Positions 8,192 through 18,059 of a DNA stretch of 61,028 nucleotides are shown here, one piece after another. This stretch comes from Lachnospiraceae bacterium. Lineage in GTDB: Bacteria; Bacillota; Clostridia; Lachnospirales; Lachnospiraceae. Within the stretch, counting starts at the first letter, position 1; each line of letters begins with the position of its first letter. Made by a program: the position numbers and the translations under genes. The stretch spans positions 1-61,028 of the forward strand of contig SVFG01000004.1 of NCBI GenBank assembly GCA_015056975.1, given 5' to 3'. Below the pieces are notes generated by a model. The model did no database searches, was not told the origin of the DNA, and saw only the letters and a list, made by a program, of their open reading frames with translations.

Positions 8192-9505
8192 TTAATCCTG
8201 TAAGAATCCTTTGTAGTTGCGTACAACCATCTGGGATTCAATCTGCTTCATCGTCTCCAGTACAACGCTAACGATAATGATAAGGCTGGTACCACCAAAG
8301 GATACCTTCGCACCAAACACACCGTTAAAGAAGAAAGGAATAACCGAAATAAGGGTCAAGCCGATAGCTCCGATGAAAACAATGTAATTCAATACCTTAT
8401 TCAGATAATCACTGGTAGGCTTACCGGGTCTGATACCGGGAATAAAGCCGCCCTGCTTCTTCATGTTATCTGCTACCATCAGAGGATTAAAGGTTATGGA
8501 TGTATAGAAATATGCAAAGAACACAATCAATACAATATAAAACAGTAATCCGATGGAATATTTAAGCATCTCCGGTCTGCACCAGTTCTCAGAGTTCATA
8601 CCCTTAAGAACCTCTCCCCAGAAGCCTGTACCCTGATAGCCCACAAAGGAACAAATCAAAAGCGGGAACTGCATAATGGACTGTGCAAAAATAACGGGGA
8701 TAACACCTGAAGTATTTACTCTTAAAGGAATGCTGGAGGTCTGTCCTCCTACCATTTTTCTGCCCTGCATCTTCTTTGCATACTGTACGGGTATCTTACG
8801 GGTTGCGCTGTTTAAAAGAACAACCAATACCACCATACCTACAATAATTGCAAGAATAATTGCAGCTGCAAGAATTCCCTTCATAACCGGCTTACCTTTT
8901 ATGAACATCTCATACAGATTCATAAAGTCTTCCGGCAATCTGGAAATAATATTGATAACAAGTACTATGGAAATACCGTTACCTATACCTTTTTCAGTGA
9001 TCTGCTCACCAATCCACATCAGGAACGCACTACCTGCGGTAAGTGCTGCAATCGCAACGATTACGCTGAACACGCCCTTATTATACATATAGCCCATATT
9101 GGAAAATCCGATGGACATTGCTGTCGCCTGAATCAAAGCCAGACCAACGGTTACATATCTGGTGATAGAAGCAATCTTCTTTCTGCCGTCCTCACCCTCA
9201 CGCTGCATATCCTCAAGCTTGGGAATAGCAATGGTAAGTAACTGCATAATAATGGAAGATGTAATATAAGGGTTGATACCCAGTGCCAAAATCGCCACAC
9301 TTTCAAATGAACCGCCTGTAAGAGCGTCAAAGAAACTAAATGCGCCGCCTGTTTTGGATGTAAACCACTTAGCAAATTCCTCTCCGTTTACACCGGGCGT
9401 AGGCAGCTGTGATCCCAAACGGATCACAACCAACATTGCCAGTGTAAATAGAATTTTATGTCTTACTTCCTTGATTTTAAATGCGTTTTTCAGCGTTGTA
9501 AGCAT
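8192..9505 (-). CDS. secY: Protein translocase channel subunit SecY
   Basis: Forms the membrane channel through which unfolded proteins are exported or inserted, with SecE, SecG and SecA. The 437-aa protein has ten membrane helices, the plug and first periplasmic region (RLGSQLPTPGV), and the cytosolic C4/C5 loops used by SecA and ribosomes (around GGFIPGIRPGKPT). Its ATG at 9505 overlaps the rplO stop by one base (TAATG), implying coupled translation. Confidence 0.98.
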   Translation of the reverse strand: MLTTLKNAFKIKEVRHKILFTLAMLVVIRLGSQLPTPGVNGEEFAKWFTSKTGGAFSFFDALTGGSFESVAILALGINPYITSSIIMQLLTIAIPKLEDMQREGEDGRKKIASITRYVTVGLALIQATAMSIGFSNMGYMYNKGVFSVIVAIAALTAGSAFLMWIGEQITEKGIGNGISIVLVINIISRLPEDFMNLYEMFIKGKPVMKGILAAAIILAIIVGMVVLVVLLNSATRKIPVQYAKKMQGRKMVGGQTSSIPLRVNTSGVIPVIFAQSIMQFPLLICSFVGYQGTGFWGEVLKGMNSENWCRPEMLKYSIGLLFYIVLIVFFAYFYTSITFNPLMVADNMKKQGGFIPGIRPGKPTSDYLNKVLNYIVFIGAIGLTLISVIPFFFNGVFGAKVSFGGTSLIIIVSVVLETMKQIESQMVVRNYKGFLQD

Positions 9506-9945
9506 TACATCACCTCTGCAGTTCCACCAAGTGCCTCGATTTTTTCTTTTGCAGATGCACTGAATGCATCAACCTTAACATCGAGCTTCTTGGTAAGTTC
9601 TCCATTTCCGAGTACCTTAACACCATCTCTGGGGTTTTTAACAATACCAGCTTCGATTAATGCGTTTACGTCTACGGTAGCACCATTCTCGAATACCTCA
9701 AGAGCGCTGATGTTGATAGCAACGATCTCCTTAGTATTTCTATTGGTGAAACCTCTCTTGGGGATACGTCTGTATAAAGGCATCTGTCCACCTTCAAAGC
9801 CAACTCTGGGTGCTCCTGAACGAGCCTTCTGACCCTTGTGACCCTTGCCGGCAGTCTTGCCATTACCTGAGCCGTGTCCACGTCCTCTTCTAAAATTATC
9901 ACTGTGCTTAGAACCTTCTGCAGGTCTTAAATTGGATAATTCCAT
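9505..9945 (-). CDS. rplO: 50S ribosomal protein L15
   Basis: L15 helps assemble the large subunit around the central protuberance. The start is set at the ATG at 9945 ([12 protein letters not shown]), which has AGGAGG 8 nt upstream; a GTG three codons earlier lies on top of the binding site. The 146-aa protein has the Gly/Arg-rich N-terminus ([18 protein letters not shown]) typical of L15. It is coupled to secY through a TAATG junction. Confidence 0.96.
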   Translation of the reverse strand: MELSNLRPAEGSKHSDNFRRGRGHGSGNGKTAGKGHKGQKARSGAPRVGFEGGQMPLYRRIPKRGFTNRNTKEIVAINISALEVFENGATVDVNALIEAGIVKNPRDGVKVLGNGELTKKLDVKVDAFSASAKEKIEALGGTAEVM

Positions 9946-9966
9946 TCCTAACACCTCCTTGTCTAA

Positions 9967-10152
9967 TTATACTTCTTCTACTTTAATTAAGTGACTAACC
10001 TGACGAATCTGTCCTCTTGTAGCTTCATTATCAGGAAGTATTATGGACTTACCAATTTTGCGAAGTCCCATAGATTCAACAGTTGCTCTATTCTTCGGTA
10101 CAGCACCGATAGTGGACTTTACCAAAGTAATCTTTAACATTTTATCTGCCAT
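9967..10152 (-). CDS. rpmD: 50S ribosomal protein L30
   Basis: A 61-aa small large-subunit protein with the family pattern KITLVKSTIGAVPKNRATV and the conserved end RGQIRQVSHLIKVEEV. It lies between rpsE and rplO in the spc operon, as in most Firmicutes. Some bacteria lack L30; here it is intact. Confidence 0.95.
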   Translation of the reverse strand: MADKMLKITLVKSTIGAVPKNRATVESMGLRKIGKSIILPDNEATRGQIRQVSHLIKVEEV

Positions 10153-10180
10153 TGTCGTTCTCCTTTCCTGCTAATCAATC

Positions 10181-10690
10181 TTAAGCCATAACCTCTTCAA
10201 CAGATTTTCCACGGCTCTTTGCTACCTCTTCAGGAGCCTTGAGCTGGCTTAAGCCGGTGATTGTTGCAAGAACAACATTCTGCTTGTTATTAGAGCCTAA
10301 TGACTTTGTACGGATATTCTTGATACCTGCAAGTTCACATACCACACGGGCAGGACCACCTGCGATGATACCGGTACCTTCGGGAGCTCTCTTTAACAAT
10401 ACGTTAGCGGAGCCGTACTTACCGATAAAATCATGTGTAATGGAATTGTTCTCGTCAAGAGCTACAGCTACGATATGCTTACAAGCATCTTCTTTACCCT
10501 TGCGGATTGCTTCAGGAATTTCTACTGCCTTACCAAGTCCGGCACCTACATGGCCGTTACCGTCACCAACTACTACAAGTGCGGTGAAACGCATGTTACG
10601 ACCACCCTTAACGGTTTTGGTTACACGCTTGATGGTAACAACCTTATCAGTTAATTCTAACTGGCTTGCATCTATGATTGTGTGTTTCAT
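10181..10690 (-). CDS. rpsE: 30S ribosomal protein S5
   Basis: S5 shapes the mRNA entry site and affects decoding accuracy. The 169-aa protein has the double-stranded RNA-binding N-terminal domain ([21 protein letters not shown]) and the C-terminal S5 domain with [19 protein letters not shown]. Length is normal. It is 20 nt downstream of rplR. Confidence 0.97.
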   Translation of the reverse strand: MKHTIIDASQLELTDKVVTIKRVTKTVKGGRNMRFTALVVVGDGNGHVGAGLGKAVEIPEAIRKGKEDACKHIVAVALDENNSITHDFIGKYGSANVLLKRAPEGTGIIAGGPARVVCELAGIKNIRTKSLGSNNKQNVVLATITGLSQLKAPEEVAKSRGKSVEEVMA

Positions 10691-10710
10691 GGTGTATTCC
10701 TCTTCCTTTC

Positions 10711-11079
10711 CTAGAATTCCAAGCCAGCTTCTCTGGCTGCATCAGCTAATGCTGCGATCTTACCCTGGTATATAAAGCCGCCTCTGTCAAAAACAACTTC
10801 CTTGATACCTTTCTCAATTGCTCTCTTAGCAATTACAGTTCCCAAATATGCTGCTGCATCAACGTTATTGGTCTTTTCAAGCTCTGCCTTCACATCTTTC
10901 TCAAGTGTGGAAGCTGCTACTAAAGTATTCCCAACTGTATCGTCGATAATTTGAGCATACATATGATTATTGCTTCTGAATACTGCAAGACGAGGTCTCT
11001 GCGCAGTACCGCTGAAGCGGTTACGAATTTTCATGTGCTTTTTAACACGAACTTTTTGTCTTGATTCCTTGCTAACCAT
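10711..11079 (-). CDS. rplR: 50S ribosomal protein L18
   Basis: L18 binds 5S rRNA with L5. The second ATG (11079, [15 protein letters not shown]) is taken as start: AAGGAG lies 9 nt before it but only 3 nt before the ATG at 11085, which would add Met-Lys. The 122-aa protein ends in the conserved [20 protein letters not shown]. Confidence 0.95.
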   Translation of the reverse strand: MVSKESRQKVRVKKHMKIRNRFSGTAQRPRLAVFRSNNHMYAQIIDDTVGNTLVAASTLEKDVKAELEKTNNVDAAAYLGTVIAKRAIEKGIKEVVFDRGGFIYQGKIAALADAAREAGLEF

Positions 11080-11099
11080 CTTCATACTCTCCTTATCTG

Positions 11100-11642
11100 T
11101 TATTTCTTACCAGTCTTACCAACTTTACGTCTGATTGTTTCATCAGCATACTTGATACCCTTACCCTTGTAAGGCTCAGGTCTTCTCTTGTCTCTGATTT
11201 CAGCTGCGAATTGGCCAACTTTTTCTTTATCAATACCCTTAACAATAATGATGTTCTGTCCTTCAACAACAGCCTCAACGCCTTCGGGATCCTCCATCTC
11301 TACGGGATGAGAGAAACCAAGGTTCAAGGTAAGCTTCTTACCGGACTTGGATACTCTGTAACCTACACCGTTTACCTCTAACTTCTTCTCGTAGCCTGCA
11401 GTAACACCTACTACCATGTTGTTGATTAAGGTTCTTGTTAAGCCGTGAAGAGATTTCATCTTCTTCAAATCGTTGGGTCTGCTTACTACAATTTCAGCAC
11501 CCTCAACCTTGATATCCATTTCTGCGGGTAATACTCTCTCAAGAGTACCCTTAGGACCCTTAACGGTCACTTTGTTATTTTCTGCAATATCTACAGTTAC
11601 GCCTGCAGGAATTGCGATTGGCATTCTTCCTATACGTGACAT
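11100..11642 (-). CDS. rplF: 50S ribosomal protein L6
   Basis: L6 sits at the base of the stalk near the factor-binding site. The 180-aa protein has two similar domains; it opens [15 protein letters not shown] and closes with the conserved [16 protein letters not shown], important for rRNA contact. It is separated from rpsH by a 225-nt hairpin-rich gap, although the two genes usually lie close together. Confidence 0.97.
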   Translation of the reverse strand: MSRIGRMPIAIPAGVTVDIAENNKVTVKGPKGTLERVLPAEMDIKVEGAEIVVSRPNDLKKMKSLHGLTRTLINNMVVGVTAGYEKKLEVNGVGYRVSKSGKKLTLNLGFSHPVEMEDPEGVEAVVEGQNIIIVKGIDKEKVGQFAAEIRDKRRPEPYKGKGIKYADETIRRKVGKTGKK

Positions 11643-11867
11643 GCCCGTACCTCCTAATTTATTCTATAAATAATTTATAGTTACCTTATTTCACACTCGA
11701 GAAACCATGTGCTTCACACATGCGTAGCTACGCTACTATGTTTCTCTCGTTGACAGGTCGCACAAAATCAAATACTTCGCTACGCTTGTGCTTGATTTTG
11801 TTGCTCAGCTTTCAAATACTTCGCGTCGCTCGTGCTTGATTTTTTGCTTTCGGTTCAGTCATTTGTT
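11643..11867. repeat. Hairpin/palindrome spacer between rpsH and rplF
   Basis: This 225-nt gap contains the perfect palindrome GCGTAGCTACGC near 11723, a CATGTG/CACATG stem beside it, an enclosing GAGAAAC/GTTTCTC pairing, and two related units that share CAAATACTTCGC and GTGCTTGATTTT (about 11768-11803 and 11812-11846). The first unit folds through AAAATCAA/TTGATTTT. No ORF is credible. They could be processing sites or small mobile palindromes. Confidence 0.55.
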
Positions 11868-12269
11868 TTACCAAACAAATGCCAGAACCTCACCTCCAAC
11901 TTGAAGCTCTCTAGCCTTCTTGTCGGTTACAACGCCCTGATTGGTAGAAATAATAGCAATACCCAAACCGCCAAGTACCTTAGGCAGTTCTTCCTTGCCT
12001 GCGTATACACGAAGACCGGGCTTGGAAATTCTCTTGATACCGGAAATAATCTTCTCGTTCTTATCAGCACCATACTTTAATGCGATGCGGATAGTCTTGA
12101 AGTTACCATCTTCGATAACGTCATATTTCTTGATATATCCTTCTTCTAAAAGAATTTCTGCGATTGCCAACTTCATTTTAGAAGCAGGAACATCAACTGT
12201 GTCATGTTTAGCCGTATTTGCATTACGGATTCTTGTAAGCATATCTGCAATAGGATCACTCATTGTCAT
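11868..12269 (-). CDS. rpsH: 30S ribosomal protein S8
   Basis: S8 is a primary 16S rRNA binder; in Escherichia coli it also represses the spc operon. The 133-aa product has [18 protein letters not shown] at the start and the C-terminal rRNA-binding region ending GGEVLAFVW. The first ATG (12269) has GGAGG 9 nt upstream, which favours it over the ATG two codons later. Confidence 0.96.
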   Translation of the reverse strand: MTMSDPIADMLTRIRNANTAKHDTVDVPASKMKLAIAEILLEEGYIKKYDVIEDGNFKTIRIALKYGADKNEKIISGIKRISKPGLRVYAGKEELPKVLGGLGIAIISTNQGVVTDKKARELQVGGEVLAFVW

Positions 12270-12286
12270 AGTTTATTTCCTCCTTC

Positions 12287-12472
12287 CTACCAACTTGCTT
12301 TCTTTACGCCGGGAATCTCACCCTTGTATGCTAACTCACGGAAGCAAACTCTGCAGATTCCGTATTTTTTAAGAACTGAGTGTGGACGACCACAAATCTT
12401 GCAACGTGTGTAAGCCTGTGTAGAGAATTTAGGTTTACGCTGCTGTTTAATTTTCATTGATGTCTTAGCCAT
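12287..12472 (-). CDS. rpsN: 30S ribosomal protein S14, zinc-binding type
   Basis: A 61-aa short S14 with the zinc ribbon [10 protein letters not shown]...CRVCF, the form that depends on zinc. It contacts the decoding head of the small subunit. Whether a zinc-independent paralogue exists elsewhere cannot be seen. It sits between rplE and rpsH as usual. Confidence 0.96.
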   Translation of the reverse strand: MAKTSMKIKQQRKPKFSTQAYTRCKICGRPHSVLKKYGICRVCFRELAYKGEIPGVKKASW

Positions 12473-12488
12473 CAGAATTTCCCTCCTA

Positions 12489-13028
12489 TTATTTAGCGAA
12501 CGGCATGTTGAATAATGTTAATAATTCACGTGCTTCTTCATCTGTCTTTGCAGTTGTTACGAAAATGATATCCATACCTCTGGTCTTATCAATCTTATCG
12601 TACTCAATCTCAGGGAAGATGAACTGCTCTTTGATACCGAGTGCATAATTACCTCTTCCGTCAAATGCATTAGGGTTTACACCTCTAAAGTCACGTACAC
12701 GAGGTAATGCCAGGTTCACCAAACGATCAAGGAACTCATACATCTTCTCGCCACGAAGGGTGGTCTTACAACCGATAGCCATACCCTCACGAATCTTGAA
12801 GTTCGCTACGGAATTCTTTGCCTTGGTAAGAACTGCCTTCTGGCCTGTAATGGTTTCCATATCATTTACTGCGTTCTCAAGAACCTTTGCATTGTCTTTT
12901 GCTTCGCCAACGCCCATATTGATAACGATTTTGTCAAGCTTGGGAACTTCCATTACGTTCTTATAACCAAACTTCTTCGTCATAGCTGCAACGATTTCGT
13001 CTTTATAAAAATCTTTAAGTCTTGCCAC
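12489..13028 (-). CDS. rplE: 50S ribosomal protein L5
   Basis: L5 binds 5S rRNA and contacts P-site tRNA. The start is the GTG at 13028 (reads [16 protein letters not shown]), with GGAGG 8 nt upstream. The open frame continues upstream for 39 more residues, but those overlap rplX in another frame and do not resemble L5. The 179-aa product has the usual motifs ([17 protein letters not shown] near residue 125). Confidence 0.95.
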   Translation of the reverse strand: MARLKDFYKDEIVAAMTKKFGYKNVMEVPKLDKIVINMGVGEAKDNAKVLENAVNDMETITGQKAVLTKAKNSVANFKIREGMAIGCKTTLRGEKMYEFLDRLVNLALPRVRDFRGVNPNAFDGRGNYALGIKEQFIFPEIEYDKIDKTRGMDIIFVTTAKTDEEARELLTLFNMPFAK

Positions 13029-13044
13029 GTTTGTATCCTCCTTC

Positions 13045-13362
13045 CTACTTCTTATCGATAACTTCGCCAGTTGCCTTAGCGAAACGCACCTTCTTGTCTC
13101 CATCCATCTTGAAGCCAACTCTTGTTGCCTTGCCGTTGAAAACAAGCATTACGTTAGAGATATCAATAGGAGCTTCTTTCTGTGCAATACCACCGTTGGG
13201 GTTTGCCTGAGAAGGCTTTGCGTGCTTGGTAATCATGTTGATACCTTCAACCAAAACCTTATGATTCTTAACATCAACAGAAAGAACCTTTCCTTCTGCA
13301 CCTGCATCTTTACCGGCAATTACCTTAACGGTATCGCCCTTCTTAATCTTCATTGTTGACAT
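13045..13362 (-). CDS. rplX: 50S ribosomal protein L24
   Basis: An early assembly protein of the large subunit. The 105-aa product has the KOW motif [20 protein letters not shown] near the N-terminus and the conserved loop [16 protein letters not shown] at 13362 has AGGAGG 6 nt upstream. It lies between rplN and rplE. Confidence 0.96.
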   Translation of the reverse strand: MSTMKIKKGDTVKVIAGKDAGAEGKVLSVDVKNHKVLVEGINMITKHAKPSQANPNGGIAQKEAPIDISNVMLVFNGKATRVGFKMDGDKKVRFAKATGEVIDKK

Positions 13363-13373
13363 ATGGCACCTCC

Positions 13374-13742
13374 TTATAATACTTCAGGAGCCAAGGAAAC
13401 AATTTTCATAAACTGTTTTTCACGAAGCTCTCTTGCTACCGGTCCAAAGATACGAGTTCCTCTGGGGGTCTTGTCATCCTTGATAATAACAGCAGCATTT
13501 TCGTCAAATTTAATATAGGAACCATCCTTACGACGAGCGCCTTTTACAGAGCGAACAACAACTGCCTTAACAACATCGCCCTTCTTTACAACGCCGCCTG
13601 GTGTTGCATCTTTAACGGAAGCAACAATCACATCGCCAATCTGCGCATATCTTCTTGTAGAGCCGCCCATAACGCGGATGCAAAGTAATTCTTTAGCACC
13701 GGTGTTATCAGCAACTTTCAGTCTGCTTTCTTGCTGAACCAT
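13374..13742 (-). CDS. rplN: 50S ribosomal protein L14
   Basis: L14 contributes to inter-subunit bridges and is the docking site of the silencing factor RsfS. The 122-aa protein shows the family signature [19 protein letters not shown] near residue 70 and begins [18 protein letters not shown]. It is 11 nt upstream of rplX. Confidence 0.97.
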   Translation of the reverse strand: MVQQESRLKVADNTGAKELLCIRVMGGSTRRYAQIGDVIVASVKDATPGGVVKKGDVVKAVVVRSVKGARRKDGSYIKFDENAAVIIKDDKTPRGTRIFGPVARELREKQFMKIVSLAPEVL

Positions 13743-13786
13743 GATTTTCCTCCTTTGCCGTGGTTACGGCATTTTCCAAAAGTTAA

Positions 13787-14041
13787 TTATTTAACTCTTT
13801 CTACTATTTCTACAAGTCTCCATCTCTTATCCTTAGAAAGGGGTCTTGTCTCCATAACCTTAACGGTATCGCCGATGTTGCACTCATTGTTCTCGTCATG
13901 AGCCTTAAGCTTGTAAGTTCTCTTAACAATCTTGTTGTAAAGAGGATGCTTTACATGATCTTCGATTGCAACAACAATAGTTTTTTCCATCTTATTGCTC
14001 ACTACCTTACCGGTACGTGTCTTTCTCAAATTTCTTTCCAC
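13787..14041 (-). CDS. rpsQ: 30S ribosomal protein S17
   Basis: An early-assembly OB-fold protein of the small subunit. The 84-aa product has [19 protein letters not shown] and the signature [19 protein letters not shown]. It is in the standard place between rpmC and rplN. Confidence 0.96.
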   Translation of the reverse strand: MERNLRKTRTGKVVSNKMEKTIVVAIEDHVKHPLYNKIVKRTYKLKAHDENNECNIGDTVKVMETRPLSKDKRWRLVEIVERVK

Positions 14042-14068
14042 GATTGATCTCCTTTCTTCCCGCTACGC

Positions 14069-14266
14069 TTACGCTCTTGCCTTCTCAGTGATAACGGTCT
14101 GAATACGTGCAATGTTTCTTCTAACTTCCTTGATTCTTGCAGTATTGTCCAACTGATTGGTTGCGTTCTGGAATCTCAAATTGAAAAGTTCTTTCTTTGC
14201 TGCTACCAATTCCTGTGCAAGTTCTGCCTCAGATTTGGTCTTTAATTCTTCTACAAATTTATTCAT
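14069..14266 (-). CDS. rpmC: 50S ribosomal protein L29
   Basis: A two-helix large-subunit protein near the exit tunnel. The start is the ATG at 14266 ([16 protein letters not shown]), giving 65 aa; an upstream in-frame extension overlaps rplP and is not L29-like. The ATG overlaps the rplP stop by one base (TAATG). The upstream AAGGCGG is a weak binding site, so translation is probably coupled to rplP. Confidence 0.95.
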   Translation of the reverse strand: MNKFVEELKTKSEAELAQELVAAKKELFNLRFQNATNQLDNTARIKEVRRNIARIQTVITEKARA

Positions 14267-14694
14267 TATGATACACCGCCTTCCAAATCTGCCTTGGAAA
14301 CAATCTTGCACTTGCAAGGAAGCTTGTGCATAGCAAGACGTAATGCTTCACGAGCTGCTTCTTCAGGAACACCTGCGATTTCAAACATTACACGTCCAGG
14401 CTTAACAACTGCTACCCAGTACTCCAGAGTACCCTTTCCGGAACCCATACGGGTTTCAGCGGGCTTAGAGGTTACCGGCTTATCCGGGAAGATTTTGATC
14501 CAAACCTTACCGGTACGTTTTGTATAACGGGTAAGTGCAATACGAGCTGCTTCGATCTGATTAGATTTGATCCAGCAGGGCTCTGTAGCTACCAGACCAA
14601 ATTCACCAAAGGTAAGTGTGTTACCTCTTAATGCTTTACCGGTCATGGAACCACGGAACTGTTTACGACGCTTTACTCTTTTAGGCATTAACAT
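14266..14694 (-). CDS. rplP: 50S ribosomal protein L16
   Basis: L16 organises the peptidyl-transferase centre and A-site tRNA entry. The 142-aa protein contains [21 protein letters not shown]-like basic segments and the conserved [15 protein letters not shown]. The ATG at 14694 overlaps the rpsC stop (TAATG) and has GGGAG 9 nt upstream; a second ATG two codons on would give the more usual MPKR start. Confidence 0.95.
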   Translation of the reverse strand: MLMPKRVKRRKQFRGSMTGKALRGNTLTFGEFGLVATEPCWIKSNQIEAARIALTRYTKRTGKVWIKIFPDKPVTSKPAETRMGSGKGTLEYWVAVVKPGRVMFEIAGVPEEAAREALRLAMHKLPCKCKIVSKADLEGGVS

Positions 14695-15353
14695 TATTTA
14701 TCGCTCCCTTCCATTTGGTCTCCTTTTGTAGGAAGTATTTCGCCTTTATAAATCCAAACTTTAACTCCAACTTTACCATAGGTGGTATCTGCCTCTGCAA
14801 AACCGTAGTCGATATCTGCTCTCAAGGTCTGAAGAGGAATAGTACCTTCACTGTAGAACTCTGTACGAGCCATATCAGCACCGCCAAGACGTCCGGAACA
14901 AGCTGCCTTGATACCAAGTGCGCCTGCCTTCATGGTTCTGCCCATGCAGGACTTCATAGCACGTCTGAAGGATACACGGTTCTCTAACTGAAGTGCAATG
15001 TTCTCAGCTACAAGCTGTGCATCTTTGTCAGGTCTCTTGATTTCCTTGATGTCAACAAGAATCTTCTTGTCGGTCAACTTGGAAAGCTCCTTCTTGGTTA
15101 CTTCGATTTCTGCACCGCCCTTACCGATTACAACACCGGGCTTAGCTGTGTAGATGATAACCTTTACTCTGTCAGATGCTCTCTCGATTTCAATCTTGGA
15201 AACACCTGCGCTGTATAATTTCTTCTTCAGGTACTTTCTGATGTTGTAGTCTTCTACGAGATACTCTGCGAACTCGCCATCAGCATACCATTTGGAATCC
15301 CAATCTTTAATTACACCGACTCTTAAGCCGTGAGGATTAACTTTCTGTCCCAT
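14694..15353 (-). CDS. rpsC: 30S ribosomal protein S3
   Basis: S3 forms part of the mRNA entry tunnel and helicase activity of the ribosome. The 219-aa protein has the KH domain with [16 protein letters not shown] near residue 75 and the C-terminal S3 domain ([17 protein letters not shown]). It begins [14 protein letters not shown]. Its stop is fused to the rplP start by a TAATG overlap. Confidence 0.97.
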   Translation of the reverse strand: MGQKVNPHGLRVGVIKDWDSKWYADGEFAEYLVEDYNIRKYLKKKLYSAGVSKIEIERASDRVKVIIYTAKPGVVIGKGGAEIEVTKKELSKLTDKKILVDIKEIKRPDKDAQLVAENIALQLENRVSFRRAMKSCMGRTMKAGALGIKAACSGRLGGADMARTEFYSEGTIPLQTLRADIDYGFAEADTTYGKVGVKVWIYKGEILPTKGDQMEGSDK

Positions 15354-15375
15354 ATGATTTATTTAGCTCCTTTCC

Positions 15376-15765
15376 CTACTTCTTCTCATCAAGCACTACA
15401 GTGATATGGCTCATTCTCTTCTCGATACGATAAGCTCTACCCTGTGCTCTGGGTCTAACACGCTTCATTGTAGGTCCCTTGTTTGCATAGCACTCTGCAA
15501 CATAAAGGTTCTCGGTATTCATACCGTTGTTATTCTCAGCATTTGCGATTGCTGACTGAAGCAGCTTCTTGATGATGCTGGAAGCATATCTGGGATTGTA
15601 CTCCAGAATAGCAAGTGCGGTCTGCACATCCTTGCCTCTGATAGCATCTAATACGAAACAAGCCTTCTGAACAGACACTCTTGCGTAAGACAACTTAGCT
15701 GAGGGTCTTGTGTCCTTCTGCGCGTTTCTCTCTCTCTTGATTTGACTTCTATGTCCTTTAGCCAT
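15376..15765 (-). CDS. rplV: 50S ribosomal protein L22
   Basis: L22 lines the nascent-chain exit tunnel with its long beta-hairpin, a site where macrolide resistance mutations arise. The 129-aa protein has the family region KLLQSAIANAENNNGM and the hairpin part RVRPRAQGRAYRIEKRMSHI. It lies between rpsS and rpsC. Confidence 0.97.
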   Translation of the reverse strand: MAKGHRSQIKRERNAQKDTRPSAKLSYARVSVQKACFVLDAIRGKDVQTALAILEYNPRYASSIIKKLLQSAIANAENNNGMNTENLYVAECYANKGPTMKRVRPRAQGRAYRIEKRMSHITVVLDEKK

Positions 15766-15885
15766 AGATTTATATCCTCCTTTTCAAACGTTGAAAAGCT
15801 TATTTAACGCATCTGCTACGGCGTAGCGCCGCAGACAGACCATGCAATACCCTCTCGGGTGATTGTGCGTTATCGCTATTGTTAA
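15766..15885. repeat. Hairpins between rpsS and rplV
   Basis: The 120-nt gap has the compact stem TCTG..CGGCG-TAG-CGCCG..CAGA near 15811-15834 and an ACCC-TCTC-GGGT stem flanked by CAAT/ATTG near 15850. Related genomes usually keep these two genes a few bases apart, so the gap itself is noteworthy. Confidence 0.5.
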
Positions 15886-16167
15886 TTATCTTACTTTGGA
15901 CTTCTTCTCGTCCTTACCGTGACCGCGGTATGTTCTGGTTGCAACAAATTCACCAAGCTTGTGGCCAACCATATCCTCGGTTACATATACAGGAACATGC
16001 TTTCTGCCGTCATGAACTGCAATTGTGTGTCCCACGAAAGAAGGGAAAATTGTAGAACGACGGGACCAGGTCTTAATAACCTGCTTCTGTCCTGAAGCAT
16101 TTAATGCATCCACTTTCTTAAGCAGATGAGCATCTGCGAAAGGTCCTTTTTTCAGTGATCTAGCCAT
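15886..16167 (-). CDS. rpsS: 30S ribosomal protein S19
   Basis: S19 binds 16S rRNA in the head with S13. The 93-aa protein begins [15 protein letters not shown] and carries [18 protein letters not shown] and the C-terminal [16 protein letters not shown] signature. It is 16 nt downstream of rplB. Confidence 0.97.
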   Translation of the reverse strand: MARSLKKGPFADAHLLKKVDALNASGQKQVIKTWSRRSTIFPSFVGHTIAVHDGRKHVPVYVTEDMVGHKLGEFVATRTYRGHGKDEKKSKVR

Positions 16168-16183
16168 TGTCTTTCCTCCTTAA

Positions 16184-17026
16184 TTATTTGATTGCTCTAC
16201 CGTCACGTCTTCTTACAATCAGCTTGTTGGAAGCCTTTTTCTTCTTACGGGTCTTAAGACCGAGAGCAGGCTTGCCCCAAGGTGTACTAGGGCCGGGACG
16301 ACCAATACCGGTCTTACCTTCACCACCACCGTGAGGATGGTCGTTGGGGTTCATTACGGAACCGCGTACTGTAGGGCGGATACCCATGTGACGCTTACGT
16401 CCTGCTTTACCGATATTGATAAGGCTATGATCTACATTACCAACAACACCAACAGTTGCGCGGCAAATGATGGGAACCATTCTCATCTCACCGGAGGGAA
16501 GACGAAGAGTTGCGTACTTTCCTTCCTTAGCCATTAACTGTGCGCTGTTACCAGCGGAACGAACAAGCTGTCCGCCCTTGCCGGGATATAACTCAATGTT
16601 GTGTACCTGGGTACCAACAGGAATCTCAGATAAAGGTAAGCAGTTACCTACTCTGACTTCTGCTGAAGCGCCGTTCATAATCTTCATTCCGTCAGTCAAA
16701 CCTTCGGGAGCGATGATGTATGCCTTCTCTCCGTCTTCGTAGCAGATTAATGCGATGTTTGCAGTTCTGTTAGGATCGTACTCGATACCGATTACAGTTG
16801 CTGCAACGCCATCCTTATTTCTCTTGAAATCGATGATTCTGTATTTTCTTCTGGAACCGCCACCGCGATGTCTAACGGTGATTTTACCCTGATTGTTACG
16901 GCCGGAGTTCTTCTTTAAGGAAGTACAAAGGCTCTTCTCGGGAGTTGTCTTTGTAATCTCAGAGAAATCAGAACCGGTCATATTTCTTCTGGAAGGTGTA
17001 TAGGGATTATATTTCTTAATTCCCAT
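16184..17026 (-). CDS. rplB: 50S ribosomal protein L2
   Basis: L2 is a core large-subunit protein needed for peptidyl-transferase activity and subunit joining. At 280 aa it has normal length and the conserved C-terminal segment [20 protein letters not shown], including the His that is critical for activity. It starts [15 protein letters not shown]. Confidence 0.98.
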   Translation of the reverse strand: MGIKKYNPYTPSRRNMTGSDFSEITKTTPEKSLCTSLKKNSGRNNQGKITVRHRGGGSRRKYRIIDFKRNKDGVAATVIGIEYDPNRTANIALICYEDGEKAYIIAPEGLTDGMKIMNGASAEVRVGNCLPLSEIPVGTQVHNIELYPGKGGQLVRSAGNSAQLMAKEGKYATLRLPSGEMRMVPIICRATVGVVGNVDHSLINIGKAGRKRHMGIRPTVRGSVMNPNDHPHGGGEGKTGIGRPGPSTPWGKPALGLKTRKKKKASNKLIVRRRDGRAIK

Positions 17027-17046
17027 TGTCTTATCTCCTTTTCTTA

Positions 17047-17083
17047 TATCAGGAGCAAATATTGTTTTCTTGCTCCCGTGATA
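17047..17083 (-). repeat. Intercistronic hairpin between rplW and rplB
   Basis: TATCA-GGAGCAA (17047-17058) pairs with TTGCTCC-TGATA (17070-17083, with a 2-nt bulge). No T-run follows. It may affect the balance of mRNA upstream and downstream of rplB. Confidence 0.5.
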
Positions 17084-17101
17084 GTGGTTTACAAACTATT
17101 C

Positions 17102-17413
17102 TTACAGGCCTGCAAAGATTTCAATATCCTTGCTGTCCTCGGTGAGCTGCACGATTGCCTTCTTGGTCTTAGCAGTCTTACCGGAATCCATACCCTGTCT
17201 GCTTCTTCTGCTCTTGGTCTTTCCATCCATGTTAATGGTGTTAACCTTCTTAACCTTGGTGCCTTCGAACATCTTCTCAACAGCTTCCTTGATCATGGAC
17301 TTGTTTGCATCTGTATGAACCAAGAAAGTATATTTCTTCTCGCCCATACCGGCCATACTCTTCTCGGTGATAACCGGTTTGAGGATTACGTCATAGTATT
17401 TAATATCTGCCAT
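17102..17413 (-). CDS. rplW: 50S ribosomal protein L23
   Basis: L23 lies at the exit tunnel rim and is the docking site for trigger factor and the signal recognition particle. The 103-aa product has the family start [15 protein letters not shown] and the Lys/Arg-rich extension [16 protein letters not shown]. Its ATG overlaps the rplD stop by one base. Confidence 0.96.
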   Translation of the reverse strand: MADIKYYDVILKPVITEKSMAGMGEKKYTFLVHTDANKSMIKEAVEKMFEGTKVKKVNTINMDGKTKSRRSRQGMDSGKTAKTKKAIVQLTEDSKDIEIFAGL

Positions 17414-18033
17414 TATGCGTACACCTCCTCGATTTTTGCAACAGCGTCCTTGGTAAGAACTACTGTCTTAGCCTTCATGATATCGTATACGTTGATGGTG
17501 TTTACTAAAGTGGTATCTACTGTAGCTACGTTTCTTGCGGAAAGAACTACGTTTGCATCGTTCTCAGCGATAACTACAAGTCCCTTATCTACCTTTAAGT
17601 TGTTCATAACGTTTACGAAATTCTTTGTCTTGATTTCATCAAACTTCAGCTCGTCAACAACAATAAGCTTGCTGTCCTGAACCTTGCTTGTAAGAGCGGA
17701 CTTAAGAGCTGCTCTCTTCTCTTTCTTGTTAAGCTTGAAAGAATAATCTCTGGGAACGGGAGCGAATACAACACCGCCGCCTGTCCACTGGGGAGCTCTG
17801 GTTGAACCCTGTCTTGCATGACCGGTTCCCTTCTGTCTCCAAGGTTTTCTTCCGCCGCCGGATACCTCAGAACGTGTCTTTGCTTTCTGGGTTCCCTGAC
17901 GATTGTTTGCAAGCTGCTGTACAACTGCCATGTGTACTAAGTGCTCATTTACATTTACACCGAATACCGCATCGTTTAATTCGATTGTACCAACTTCCTT
18001 GCCTTCCATATTATAAACAGATACGTTTGCCAT
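17413..18033 (-). CDS. rplD: 50S ribosomal protein L4
   Basis: L4 binds 23S rRNA, forms part of the tunnel wall, and in several bacteria represses the S10 operon by binding its leader. The 206-aa protein has the tunnel loop [20 protein letters not shown] and [17 protein letters not shown]. It sits 26 nt after rplC. A long leader upstream of rpsJ makes feedback by L4 worth testing here. Confidence 0.97.
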   Translation of the reverse strand: MANVSVYNMEGKEVGTIELNDAVFGVNVNEHLVHMAVVQQLANNRQGTQKAKTRSEVSGGGRKPWRQKGTGHARQGSTRAPQWTGGGVVFAPVPRDYSFKLNKKEKRAALKSALTSKVQDSKLIVVDELKFDEIKTKNFVNVMNNLKVDKGLVVIAENDANVVLSARNVATVDTTLVNTINVYDIMKAKTVVLTKDAVAKIEEVYA

Positions 18034-18059
18034 CTGATTGGTCCTCCTTTCGTCCTAAA

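Noticed and set aside
11760..11850. CRISPR-like tandem units in the rpsH-rplF gap
   Set aside because: Only two diverged units, no regular spacers and no cas genes.
12489..13145. A longer L5 protein with 39 extra N-terminal residues
   Set aside because: The extension overlaps rplX in another frame and is not L5-like; a GTG with a perfect ribosome binding site lies exactly at the family start.
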